In this document: positions 9,668 through 17,774 of the stretch, one piece after another | Layout of the letters: every line of letters begins with the position of its first letter | Position numbering within the stretch: position 1 is the stretch's first letter | NCBI RefSeq assembly: GCF_010731655.1 | Contig: NZ_AP022619.1 | Location: 1,550,001-1,614,000 of the forward strand | DNA: 64,000 bases | Direction of reading: 5' to 3' | DNA from: Mycobacterium paraseoulense | Lineage (GTDB): Bacteria; Actinomycetota; Actinomycetes; Mycobacteriales; Mycobacteriaceae | Made by a program: the position numbers and the translations under genes | Notes under the pieces: model-generated | Seen by the model: only the letters and a program-made list of their open reading frames with translations | Databases searched by the model: none | Told to the model about the DNA's origin: nothing

Positions 9668-10057
9668 ATGCGTGGGGCCTTGTCCCTGGTGCCGGCTGAC
9701 ATCCTGCCGCCGGCGCTAGGACCGATGACGAAACTCTTCGTGCGGCTGCGCCGAGCCGAAAGCGGCTACGCTCATGCGGGATTCATCCTTGGCCGGGCTA
9801 CCGCCCGATATGTGGATAGCGCTGTTTCGCTCAGCCGCCACCTCTGCTTGTTGAGCGAATTCACTGCCGCCGTGCACGGTCAGACGTTCACGATCCGCGG
9901 CTGGGCCGCAGGGTTCGACACCGAAAACCCCGGCCAAAGGGCAACAGGCAAGTTCACGATCCAGGTCGCCTGTTACCCGCCACCTGATCAGCCCGTTTCG
10001 AACGTCGCCTTCACGGCCGCCAAGGTTCCTCTTGGCCCCATCGGAGTTAAAGTGTAA
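9668..10057 (+). CDS. Doubtful small open frame, 129 aa
   Basis: An open frame just downstream of the TetR gene on the same strand. Third codon positions are moderately G+C-rich, which is mildly in favour of coding. No family, signal peptide or motif was recognised and no clear ribosome binding site precedes the ATG. It could equally be non-coding spacer. Confidence 0.25.
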   Translation: MRGALSLVPADILPPALGPMTKLFVRLRRAESGYAHAGFILGRATARYVDSAVSLSRHLCLLSEFTAAVHGQTFTIRGWAAGFDTENPGQRATGKFTIQVACYPPPDQPVSNVAFTAAKVPLGPIGVKV

Positions 10058-10143
10058 AATATCTCACTAATTTGTCGCCCCGTGAGACGGAGTGGATCAA
10101 GATTGCTAAAACGCCGGGCCGATATTCAGTTGGATGCACTCCG

Positions 10144-10371
10144 ATGACAGGGTGGTTCGCGTCAATACGGCGGCTACCCTGCCTAGGGTCGGTCCGGCAT
10201 GCTCTACCGGCGGTCGCAGACGATATCGAACGATCCCGCGCCGCAGTGACATTGGCTGTGGCGACCGCAGCCGCGCGCCGCCTCGACGCCGTCGAGTGTG
10301 ACTATGCGATTACCAGGGCCGCACTCGACCGGCGACGCGCCGCTGCCCACTACCGCCCAGCCGGCGGCTGA
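10144..10371 (+). CDS. Doubtful small open frame, 75 aa, just upstream of the CAP-domain gene
   Basis: The product is alanine/arginine-rich and helical, with an ATG at 10144. An upstream TTG at 10072 is also in frame. The stop lies 17 nt before the CAP-domain gene, so the two could be co-transcribed. No family was recognised, so coding status rests only on composition and position. Confidence 0.25.
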   Translation: MTGWFASIRRLPCLGSVRHALPAVADDIERSRAAVTLAVATAAARRLDAVECDYAITRAALDRRRAAAHYRPAGG

Positions 10372-10388
10372 CAAGGAGGTCATTACGC

Positions 10389-11030
10389 ATGCAATATCGG
10401 CCGCTTACCGTGGCTGCGTTGGTCGTTGCCGCCTGCACCGTGCTGGGGCCCGCCGCACATGCGGATAACGACAACAACACACTCATACCAAACAACAAAC
10501 GACTCAACGACGGCGTCATTGCCAACGTCTATACCATCCAACATCACGCTGGATGCACCAACGACGTTAGGCCCAACCCGCAGCTGCAACTCGCCGCCCA
10601 ACGGCATACAAGAGACGTGCTGAACAACCGAAGCCTCGACGCCGACATCGGCTCCGACGGGTCCACCCCACAGGACCGCGCCAACGCAGCCGGCTACCAG
10701 GGCCAGGCGGCAGAAACGGTGGCGATCAACCAATCCATTGCAATCAGCGGTAATGATTTGATCAACCGGTGGTACTACAACCCCGCCTATACGGCGATCA
10801 TGTCCAACTGCGGCAATTGCCAAATCGGCGTGTGGTCGGAAAACAGTCCGGATCGCACCGTTGTGGTGGCCGTCTACGGCCGGCCGGCGCAGGCGGCATG
10901 CCCAACGGGGAACGTTCCACCCGATCCCAGCCCGGACTACGATGCCAGCGACGAACTTGAATTCGGCATCGACTGGTTGCCCTGGATCCTGCGGGGAGTG
11001 TATCCGCCGCCTGGCTATCCAGCGCAATAG
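10389..11030 (+). CDS. Secreted CAP (SCP/PR1)-domain protein
   Basis: A 213-aa exported protein. The signal peptide (about residues 1-25) has a hydrophobic core and ends with A-A-H-A. The CAP domain spans about residues 38-175. It shows the helix containing LQLAAQRHTRDVL, the motif DLINRWYYNPAYTAIM, and the terminal strand TVVVAVYGRPA. A strong ribosome binding site AAGGAGGT precedes the ATG at 10389. Mycobacterial CAP proteins are secreted and of mostly unknown function, some binding lipids. It stands apart from the catabolic genes and its relation to them is unclear. Confidence 0.88.
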   Translation: MQYRPLTVAALVVAACTVLGPAAHADNDNNTLIPNNKRLNDGVIANVYTIQHHAGCTNDVRPNPQLQLAAQRHTRDVLNNRSLDADIGSDGSTPQDRANAAGYQGQAAETVAINQSIAISGNDLINRWYYNPAYTAIMSNCGNCQIGVWSENSPDRTVVVAVYGRPAQAACPTGNVPPDPSPDYDASDELEFGIDWLPWILRGVYPPPGYPAQ

Positions 11031-11259
11031 GTGAGCACCGCAACGTTTTCGAGGACCGATAGAGCCGGTTTGAGCTTTTGCACCTGACGAGTCCGCGTGT
11101 CAATGGCACCGGGGCCTTCGCAGGATCTGCCATTTCGGCACGTGGCAAGCTGCTCGATCGGTCCGTCGACGTCACACCCGAACCGCCGGTGGTGAAGCCT
11201 GAAACGATCGGGGCGGGGTCGGCTGAAGACTCACCGATCCGGTGCGTTGACAACGCCTC

Positions 11260-11813
11260 TCAGCGACGTCCAGCCAGCGCGAGCAACCGGTCGGCGGCTG
11301 CAGCAGATCGAGCGGTCCTGGCTGGCCCGAACAGATTTTCGACCGAAGCTCCTCAATCGTCGACGCAGCTTCTCCTCCAAGAGTTACGACGCAAGATCGC
11401 CGGGCGGTTCCCATCGGCTTCCGAGTCCGTCGCACAAATCCTTGGTGTGCAATAGACGAGCATCTTCAGCAGCGTCATTCCCGACCGGGGGCCCGCTCGA
11501 TGGTCAACCGTCGCGCCAAGGTCAACAACGGCGGCAGTCTTGCGCATCATCCATTCGTAATGCCAGAACTGGGCGGCCGCATAGGTCCCAATGTAGTCAT
11601 TGTTTCTGGTCAAAGCTGTCGCAGCCGCGTCCTCACCTGAAGCAGCATCACGTAACGATGTCCCCCTCCTGCAACGTGATTGACAACGTCGGCAATCGTC
11701 CATCCATCGCATCCGCTGGGCTTGTCAAGATCGCCCGGGGCCACTGCCGAAAGAGTATCGACCCACAACCGCTCAGCTTGATCCAGCGCTTCATCGATCT
11801 CCGTGTCCGGCAC
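11260..11813 (-). pseudogene. Broken maleylpyruvate-isomerase/DinB-like gene (TIGR03086 type)
   Basis: The remains of a family of about 195 aa can be followed through all three minus frames. The N-terminus from a GTG at 11813 reads into GCDGWTIADVVNHVAGG. After a frameshift near 11640-11660 the next part includes TALTRNNDYIG and LGATVDHRAGPRSG. After further shifts the end reads AAADRLLALAGRR before a stop at 11260-11262. The total length of 554 nt is close to full length, so decay is by several small indels and not one deletion. The ORFs on both strands within it are artefacts of this decay. Confidence 0.8.
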
Positions 11814-11854
11814 CGCTGATCACGTTACAGATCCAGTGCACCACCGTAAACCAA

Positions 11855-11876
11855 TATATAGTTTATGGTTTAAGTT
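11855..11876 (+). promoter_or_regulatory. AT-rich promoter of a probably leaderless transcript
   Basis: The run TATATAGTTTATGGTT ends a few bases before the GTG start of the DUF35 gene. TATGGT at 11864-11869 lies 7 nt before the GTG. That is the spacing expected of a mycobacterial -10 element (TANNNT) on a leaderless mRNA beginning at the start codon. The core AACTATATA, read on the minus strand, is shared with sites near 27.4 and 46.0 kb. Confidence 0.5.
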
Positions 11877-12332
11877 GTGTCGATCGATTCCGTCTACCAC
11901 AGGCCCGATTTTCGGCTGGCCCCCAATCCCTCAGTCGAATCGCACGCCTTCTGGACCGGCGGGGAATGCGGTCAGCTGATGATCAGCCGATGTGGTGCGT
12001 GTGGGCGCTTCTTTCACCCGCCGGGACCGGCCTGCTGGCGCTGCCGCAGCACCGACGTTGGTCCACAGCCGGTGTCCGGACGAGCCACCGTGGCCGCGTA
12101 CACGGTGAACCGTCAACCCTGGATTCCCGGTTTGGATCCGCCGTACATCGTCGCCATGGTGGAACTCGAAGACGAGCCGGACGTGCGTCTCATCACCAAC
12201 GTGGTCGACGTAACGCCCGCCGACATCCACGTCGGCCTGCAAGTCGAGGTCTTCTTCGAGGACTGGATAGACGTGACGGGCGAGGAGAACAGCCGCGTCT
12301 GGCTCCCGCTATTCCGGCCCCGGTCGAGTTGA
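11877..12332 (+). CDS. DUF35 OB-fold protein with rubredoxin-like zinc ribbon
   Basis: A 151-aa protein with an N-terminal zinc ribbon (C-G-A-C-G then C-W-R-C at about residues 37-55) followed by an OB-fold. Proteins of this family partner thiolase-like lipid-transfer proteins or MaoC hydratases, as ChsH2 does in sterol side-chain removal. The GTG start at 11877 has almost no leader. It heads a plus-strand run with an isochorismatase-fold protein, an SDR and an acyl-CoA ligase, but no thiolase-like partner adjoins it. All four zinc ligands are present, unlike the DUF35 protein at 23.2 kb. Confidence 0.85.
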   Translation: MSIDSVYHRPDFRLAPNPSVESHAFWTGGECGQLMISRCGACGRFFHPPGPACWRCRSTDVGPQPVSGRATVAAYTVNRQPWIPGLDPPYIVAMVELEDEPDVRLITNVVDVTPADIHVGLQVEVFFEDWIDVTGEENSRVWLPLFRPRSS

Positions 12333-12674
12333 TTTCTGTGCCACTGCCTTGGGATCGCTCACAAGCGAATCGATGCGTCGAACCCCCGGCGCTCGTAGCC
12401 AATCGACGTGTGGCGCGCATGCGGGTGCACTCGGCGACACGACCGATCACAACAAGATGACAGTTATATGGCAATTTGTGCAGCAACGCATCCCTGCACT
12501 CCGCAGTGATGCATTTCGGCGGGCATGCTCAAATGACTTCCAGCGCCACGCGACTGTCATGACGACCTGTCACCGCCGGCAACCGGTTCGACTGCGGTCG
12601 GCGACCGTAGAATCCTCTTCGTCGTTGCGCGAGAGCGAATTCCGCGCCGCGGCGGCCCGTGGAGCGAGTTGGAT
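12333..12674. other. Intergenic, nothing recognised
   Basis: About 340 bp between the DUF35 and isochorismatase-fold genes. The short open frames on both strands show no family resemblance. No inverted repeat or promoter stood out. Confidence 0.4.
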
Positions 12675-13337
12675 ATGAGCAAGGCATCTCGAGAGCGAGC
12701 GATGTCGCCGCAGCCAGCGCCGCCTGATCCGTCCACCACAGCCGTGGTGTGCATCGAATGCCAGAACGGTGTGGTCGGATCCACATCGATATTGCCGGCA
12801 CTTGCCGCGGAAGCATCACCGGTGATCGACTCGATAGCCGAGCTGTTGAGGATAGCGCGACTTGCCGGCGCTCTCGTCGTACACGCCCCGTATGTCGGCG
12901 CTCTTGGGGGCGCCGCGGAGTCGACCCCACTGATGCGCACGACCGCGCAGGCCACGGCAGACTGGAGCGCCGACCATCACCAGACCCAGATCGTCAAGGG
13001 GCTGTTGGCAACCGGTGACCTCATTGTGCCGAGACACCACGGATTCTCGGCGACGCTGAACACCGAGTTGCTGAAGATTCTGCGCGGCAACGCCATTGAG
13101 AGCATCATTTTTGCCGGAGTATCGCTGAACGTCGCGATTCCGGTCAGTGTCGCGCACGCAGCGGAAGAGGGATTCCATGTCGTTGTGGTCCGGGACGCCG
13201 TCGTGGGGACGCCGGCCGAATACGGCGTGCAGGTACTCCAATACACGATCGCTATGTTAGCGTCGGTGATTTCACTGCAGAACCTCGAACGAGGCTGGGC
13301 CAGAACCGCTTCCGCCACTATCAACCGGTCGACCTGA
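12675..13337 (+). CDS. Isochorismatase-fold (cysteine hydrolase-like) protein lacking the catalytic cysteine
   Basis: A 220-aa alpha/beta protein of the isochorismatase superfamily. The ATG at 12675 is preferred because GGAG lies 10 nt upstream; an in-frame TTG at 12669 is weaker. The first strand reads T-A-V-V-C-I-E-C-Q-N-G, with Glu where the catalytic Asp usually sits. A conserved-looking Lys is in QIVKGLL. The nucleophile region is GVSLNVAIPVS, so Ala stands where the catalytic Cys is expected. It may bind substrate or use other chemistry. It is co-oriented with the SDR and ligase that follow. Confidence 0.75.
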   Translation: MSKASRERAMSPQPAPPDPSTTAVVCIECQNGVVGSTSILPALAAEASPVIDSIAELLRIARLAGALVVHAPYVGALGGAAESTPLMRTTAQATADWSADHHQTQIVKGLLATGDLIVPRHHGFSATLNTELLKILRGNAIESIIFAGVSLNVAIPVSVAHAAEEGFHVVVVRDAVVGTPAEYGVQVLQYTIAMLASVISLQNLERGWARTASATINRST

Positions 13338-13782
13338 GAGCCGTGAGAAGTCAAATGATGACACTGCAAGGTCACGGCCTGGACGGTTCATTCACAGGTG
13401 CTACCGGTTGTGGAACTATCAGGACAAGCAAGGTTGCTACGGCGTTGGATGGCACACGCCCCTGGCCAACCCGCGCTCCAGGCCCCAGTCGGCGCCCCGA
13501 TCAAGGGAGGGTGGCAGCTTGCCGGACCGCACCGGACCGCGCAATCACCGTCGGTGACGAGCTCCAACTGATCACGGGAGGACCGGTACCCGCCGTTGTC
13601 TGCCGCCACGCGAATTTCTTCCGCGGCGCTGGCTGTTATTACCCGCGTCGACACTTGGCAACTGGATCGCGAAGGGAGCAGTACGGTGCGAAGCTTCGGG
13701 GAAATTGCAGCACGCATCCCAGATGTAAGGGGACCTCCATGACCGGCGGTCCGCGTCAATCCGTCGAATTGGAGGCCTGGGA
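13338..13782. other. Intergenic, nothing recognised
   Basis: About 445 bp between the isochorismatase-fold protein and the SDR. Long open frames exist on both strands, but none has a recognisable motif or a start with a ribosome binding site. The last 15 bp hold GGAGG of the SDR gene. Confidence 0.4.
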
Positions 13783-14598
13783 ATGGACCTTGGACTGGCG
13801 GGCTCCGCCGTGGTCATCACCGGTGGTACTGAAGGCATGGGCAAGGCGACCGCCGAATGCTTTGCAAGAGAAGGGGCACGAGTGGCGGTGCTCGCCCGCC
13901 GACGGTCAGCCCTTGACGACACAGCCGCCGCACTGACACGCGCCGGCTGCCCGGATGCGCTGGGGATCGTCACGGATCTAACTGATCCGGAAAGCATCAC
14001 CGCCGCGTTCGACAAGATTGGATCGCGATGGGCAGAGGTCAATGTTTTGGTAAACACCGTCGGACCAGGCGCCGAGATCACTGGTGTTTTCGATGATCTG
14101 GACGATTCGACGTGGTTCAGAGCTTTCGATCTCATGGTCATGGGTGTGGTGCGTACATGCCGCGCCGCATTGCCACTCCTGCGCAAAGCGGATTGGGGAC
14201 GCATCGTCAACCTGTCGGCGCATTCGGTTCAACGGCAATCGCCGAGGCTGATTGCCTACACCGCCGGCAAAGCCGCACTGACGAGTCTGACCAAGAATCT
14301 GTCAATGACTCTGGCCCCCGAGGGGATACTGGTGAATACGGTTTCACCCGGTACCTTTCTCACCACTCAGATCCATGCGTTCGTCGAAAGGGAGATCCGC
14401 GCTCGAAGCCTAGATATCGACGCCGCCGTCGATGCCGGAATGGTTCTCGAAGAGATGTTCGGCGACGCGCTCGGAAACCTCAAACGGCCAGGGGATCCCG
14501 ATGAAATCGCCACAATGATCACGGTCCTAGGTTCTCGACGCAATACTTTCACCACTGGTGCCGATCTCAATGTGGACGGGGGGACGGACTTTCGTTGA
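13783..14598 (+). CDS. SDR family NAD(P)-dependent oxidoreductase
   Basis: A classical short-chain dehydrogenase of 271 aa. The Rossmann motif is T-G-G-T-E-G-M-G (about residues 13-20). N-T-V-G replaces the usual NNAG, the Ser of LSAHS is in place, and the catalytic YTAGK motif is at about residues 163-167. Proline/glycine substrate-loop residues follow at S-P-G-T. The G-G-T-D-F-R ending is typical of FabG-like enzymes. GGAGG sits 7 nt before the ATG. It probably oxidises a hydroxyacyl or alcohol intermediate next to the acyl-CoA ligase; the substrate is unknown. Confidence 0.9.
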   Translation: MDLGLAGSAVVITGGTEGMGKATAECFAREGARVAVLARRRSALDDTAAALTRAGCPDALGIVTDLTDPESITAAFDKIGSRWAEVNVLVNTVGPGAEITGVFDDLDDSTWFRAFDLMVMGVVRTCRAALPLLRKADWGRIVNLSAHSVQRQSPRLIAYTAGKAALTSLTKNLSMTLAPEGILVNTVSPGTFLTTQIHAFVEREIRARSLDIDAAVDAGMVLEEMFGDALGNLKRPGDPDEIATMITVLGSRRNTFTTGADLNVDGGTDFR

Positions 14599-14599
14599 C

Positions 14600-14999
14600 T
14601 CCCCTGATGAGGTCAATGCTGGCCGCACATCGATCGGCGCTTACCGCCTTTCACAGTCCGATGCCTGACGAGCGTGGAACCGACGCACCTTCCGCCCGTT
14701 GCGCACCACGGGGCGGGTTGCAGGCAACCCGGTGTCACGCGAATTTGTACGGATCATCGATCGGGGTGCGAATGTCATTGATGCCGCGCGTTTTTAGGCG
14801 TCCGCGACCCAGAGGTATATGAGGGCGGCGACATGAAGGCCAAGATCTCGTGGGCTGGCCCGGCGATGGGACTGAGCATCGCATACCGACGGTCGAACCG
14901 TTGGTACCGCGATTCATCAATGACGCTGAGAACCCGATCAACACCACGCAGTACAGAGTGGTCAAAGCGGTTGGAGCAGACGTGGCTTCGAGCATGTAG
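14600..14999 (+). pseudogene. Possible degraded gene of unknown family between SDR and acyl-CoA ligase
   Basis: Two plus-strand stretches look like coding sequence in different frames. One (about 14699-14800) contains VAGNPVSREFVRIIDRGANV and ends at a TAG. The other (about 14823-14999) contains VEPLVPRFINDAENPINTTQ and ends in an ATG-TAG. That stop overlaps the ribosome binding site of the ligase, as expected of an upstream operon gene. I do not recognise the family. It may instead be ordinary spacer. Confidence 0.35.
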
Positions 15000-15008
15000 G
15001 AGCAAATC

Positions 15009-16487
15009 ATATCCCCCCTCAACTTAGCCGACAGCACGTCTTCGTGGATCTCGCGAATTCACGAAGCACATCACGGCAATCACCGGCCCGCCTTCCACGA
15101 CTCGACCGGTGCAGTCACCGGGGCCCAGTTGATCGGCAAGGCGGTGAGCGCCGCAGAATTCCTCGTTGGGCTGAACACGCCGGCGGGTGCGGCGGTTCCG
15201 GCCCTGGTCACCACAAGCGCCGACACGATAGCCCTGCTGTTGGGAGGGGCGTCGACCGACCGGCCACTGGCGCCTATCGGGCCCAGACTCGCCATAGACG
15301 AGGTGTCTTGCATGGTGGTCGGCACTGGCTCGCCAATTCTCCTGGCCGAACCGGCCTTTGGCGACATTGCCTCCGAGGTGCAGCGGCGCAGCGGTGTGCG
15401 TGTTGTCACGGTGCCGACTTTTGAGCTGTCGGCTAGCGCGTTACCCACCGCAATTCACAACGCCGCCTTCGTCCTGCACACGGCAGGAACGACGGGCGTG
15501 CCGAAATCTGTCGCGATGACAGATTCGGTTATGCTCGGCCGCGCGCTCCTCCTCGAGCAACTGATCGGTTTTGGACCTACAACGACTTTTGCGACGGGCT
15601 CTCCGATTCACCATATCGGCGGAGTGGGAAACCTATTGGCGGCGTTGACAGCCGGCGGAGCCGCGGCATCCACTACGAGGTTCAGCGCGGATTGGTGGTG
15701 TGCGCTATCGAAGGTTGGTGTCACCCATGCGTTGCTAGTGCCCACCATGATCGAGATGTTGCTCGGCTGGGGCGTCCTGGACAGGGTCCCCCTCAGCACG
15801 CTTGTTTACGGCGCCGCTCCGATGCGACCCCAGACCGTGCGCCGGCTCATTGACCTCATGCCCAACGTGGACTTGATCAACCTGTTCGGCCAAACGGAAG
15901 GAAGCCCGATCACTTGTCTGAATGCCGAGGACCACCGCCGAGCAGTTGCGCGACCTCAATTACTGACATCGGTTGGCCGCGCGGTGCCTGGTCTACAGCT
16001 GCGCATCCACGCGCCCGACGGTAGCGGCACTGGAGAAGTCCTGGCTTCGGCTGCGCACCTTGTGATTACCGCACCCGATGGCTGGCTCCACACCGGCGAT
16101 CTCGGCGAGATCGATTCCGAAGGATATCTGCGACTGCGCGGCCGACAACACGACAAGATCGTCCGAGGAGGTGAGAACGTCTACCCTCTGGAAGTGGAGA
16201 ACGTGATCGGCACACACCCGAAGGTGAAGGTCGTTGGAGTGGTCGGTGTACCCGATGATCGGCTCGGCGAGACGATCGCGGCATTTATCGTCCCCTGCGA
16301 CATCGACGATCCCCCTAGCGCCGAGGAGCTGTATGCCTGGTCGCGCCCACGCATGGCCGGCTTCAAGGTGCCGGCATATTGGCACATCATCAGCGAACTG
16401 CCCCTCAGCACCGCCGGCAAGCTGCTGCGATGCCGCCTCAGAGACGCTCATCTGGAGGCATCAGAAACGGGAGGGCGGGCTCATTGA
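15009..16487 (+). CDS. Acyl-CoA synthetase (AMP-dependent ligase), apparent ATA start codon
   Basis: This enzyme activates a carboxylic acid to its CoA thioester through an acyl-adenylate. Visible motifs are the P-loop HTAGTTGVPKS, the FGQTEGSP adenine-binding segment, the D-G-W-L-H-T-G-D-L motif, the hinge RGGENVYPLEVENV and the catalytic Lys in STAGKLLR. Coding sequence continues upstream of the first standard in-frame start (TTG at 15129, giving 452 aa) and is open back to 15000. AGGAG at 14998-15002 lies 6 nt before an ATA at 15009, which would give a normal 492-aa ligase beginning with S-P-L-N-L-A-D. So either a rare ATA start is used or the ATG has mutated. Confidence 0.85.
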   Translation: MSPLNLADSTSSWISRIHEAHHGNHRPAFHDSTGAVTGAQLIGKAVSAAEFLVGLNTPAGAAVPALVTTSADTIALLLGGASTDRPLAPIGPRLAIDEVSCMVVGTGSPILLAEPAFGDIASEVQRRSGVRVVTVPTFELSASALPTAIHNAAFVLHTAGTTGVPKSVAMTDSVMLGRALLLEQLIGFGPTTTFATGSPIHHIGGVGNLLAALTAGGAAASTTRFSADWWCALSKVGVTHALLVPTMIEMLLGWGVLDRVPLSTLVYGAAPMRPQTVRRLIDLMPNVDLINLFGQTEGSPITCLNAEDHRRAVARPQLLTSVGRAVPGLQLRIHAPDGSGTGEVLASAAHLVITAPDGWLHTGDLGEIDSEGYLRLRGRQHDKIVRGGENVYPLEVENVIGTHPKVKVVGVVGVPDDRLGETIAAFIVPCDIDDPPSAEELYAWSRPRMAGFKVPAYWHIISELPLSTAGKLLRCRLRDAHLEASETGGRAH

Positions 16488-16893
16488 TCAATCTCAGCAT
16501 TTCGACGCTGGCAGCAGCAGCGATGTCATGCCGATCAAGGAGGCGGACTCGACAACACCGCGCGGCGAGCGCGGTGAGCACGACGGACCAAAAGTGGACA
16601 TGGGTGCATCGGGCTCGGCGAACGCTGCTCTGCGGACTCCTCGGCGTTTAGCACCGCAATCGAGAACTCGATACGCCAGCACCTGACGGGTCCAGCGCGT
16701 CCTTCCCGCTCACCGGCCATTGGTTCATCCGTGCCGGCGCCTCAGGTTCAAATGTGCGAATCCCCGTGCGTGTGAAGCAATCCTGCGCGTCGTGGCGCCG
16801 TCCCCGGCTCTGCGAACAGCTCGCGGGCGACCGTCTGGATCAATCGGGGCGTGCTTCGCTCGCGGCACGTTACCCTTGACCAGCCATCGGCGC
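16488..16893. other. Intergenic between convergent genes
   Basis: About 400 bp separating the ligase from the convergent oxidase-subunit operon. The only recognisable piece is a short TetR-like remnant at about 16.8 kb, listed separately. No clear terminator hairpin was identified. Confidence 0.4.
16796..16875 (-). pseudogene. Short remnant of a TetR N-terminal helix
   Basis: The minus strand encodes PRLIQTVARELFAEPGTA. This matches the first helix of TetR regulators, where the usual pattern is L-I-x-A-A-R-E-L-F-A-E-x-G. The helix-turn-helix does not follow in any frame. It is small enough to be coincidence, but similar TetR remnants occur at 33.5 and 41.2 kb. Confidence 0.35.
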
Positions 16894-17160
16894 TCAGAGC
16901 AACAAGTACATACCGGCGAGAACCATCCACAACATGATGCAGTACGCCTCAAAAAGTGCCCGCAGAATAAGCGGTGCGGTGCGCAACTCCATGAAGTCGA
17001 GGCCGACAAACCGAACCTTGACCACGGCAAGCCCGAGGACGACCACTGCGACTGTCGAGCCAACGCCGTGGTCGGCGCCCAGCGCCCACGACAGCAGCGT
17101 TACCACGACCAGCAGCAGCCACACGAGCGTGGAGCGCGCGCGCAGCAATGAGACGGTCAT
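16894..17160 (-). CDS. Cytochrome c oxidase subunit IV-like small membrane protein
   Basis: An 88-aa protein with three hydrophobic segments, fitting the prokaryotic subunit IV (CyoD/NorF-like) family. The ATG at 17160 is chosen because it follows the subunit III stop by 2 nt and gives the normal short N-terminus; the open frame upstream overlaps subunit III. It is the last gene of a three-gene minus-strand set. It presumably accompanies the subunit III-like protein in the membrane. Confidence 0.75.
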   Translation of the reverse strand: MTVSLLRARSTLVWLLLVVVTLLSWALGADHGVGSTVAVVVLGLAVVKVRFVGLDFMELRTAPLILRALFEAYCIMLWMVLAGMYLLL

Positions 17161-17162
17161 CG

Positions 17163-17774
17163 TCAACTCACCAGGTACAGCAGCGCGAACAGCATGATCC
17201 ACAACAGATCGACGAGGTGCCAGAAGCATGCACCGCCTTCGACAACCGCCATCCTCAGGGCGCTGAGCTGCCTTCGGCGCGCTTGCGTCATCAGCAGGAT
17301 CAGCACACCGACGCCGATCAGCACGTGGAAGAGGTGCAGGCCGGTCAGGATGAAGAAGTAGAGGTAGAAGTTGTTCTCTGTCGGGACGTGACCGGCAGTG
17401 ACCTTGGCCGTGTATTCAACGGACTTGAGCGCAATGAAAATGAGCCCGCAAATCAGCGCTCCGACGAGCAGCCATTGCGCCGCAACCCGATGGGATAGCC
17501 GGATCGCGCGGACAGCGGTCATCACGAACAGCGAACTGGTCAGCAGAACCAGCGTGTTCGTCAGGCCGATGCCGATGCTGAGCGTGTGCCGCGATGCGTC
17601 GAACAGTTCGGGTGCCTGTGCGCGCTGACACATGAAGGTCGCGAAGAAGACGCCGAACACGACCATGTCGCCGAACAGGAAAATCCACACGCCAGATTCG
17701 CCAGGCATATGGGGGGTCGGCCGCGTCCTGCTTGACGGCGCGCCGCCAACCGGCCGGAGGGACGTCTGACTCAC
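17163..17774 (-). CDS. Cytochrome c oxidase subunit III-like (NorE-type) membrane protein
   Basis: A 203-aa protein with five membrane segments. Hallmark residues of heme-copper oxidase subunit III include GESGVWIFLFGDMVVFGVFF near the N-terminus, the LHLFHVLIG motif and the final EGGACFWHLVDLLWIML. The GTG at 17774 is preferred because it overlaps the upstream stop as GTGA. Five segments instead of seven point to the short NorE-like class. No catalytic subunit I or II is nearby, so it may serve an oxidase encoded elsewhere. Confidence 0.85.
   Translation of the reverse strand: MSQTSLRPVGGAPSSRTRPTPHMPGESGVWIFLFGDMVVFGVFFATFMCQRAQAPELFDASRHTLSIGIGLTNTLVLLTSSLFVMTAVRAIRLSHRVAAQWLLVGALICGLIFIALKSVEYTAKVTAGHVPTENNFYLYFFILTGLHLFHVLIGVGVLILLMTQARRRQLSALRMAVVEGGACFWHLVDLLWIMLFALLYLVS

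Noticed and set aside
13343..13936. 197-codon plus-strand frame overlapping the SDR gene
   Set aside because: It runs out of frame into a well-supported SDR and has no recognisable motif.
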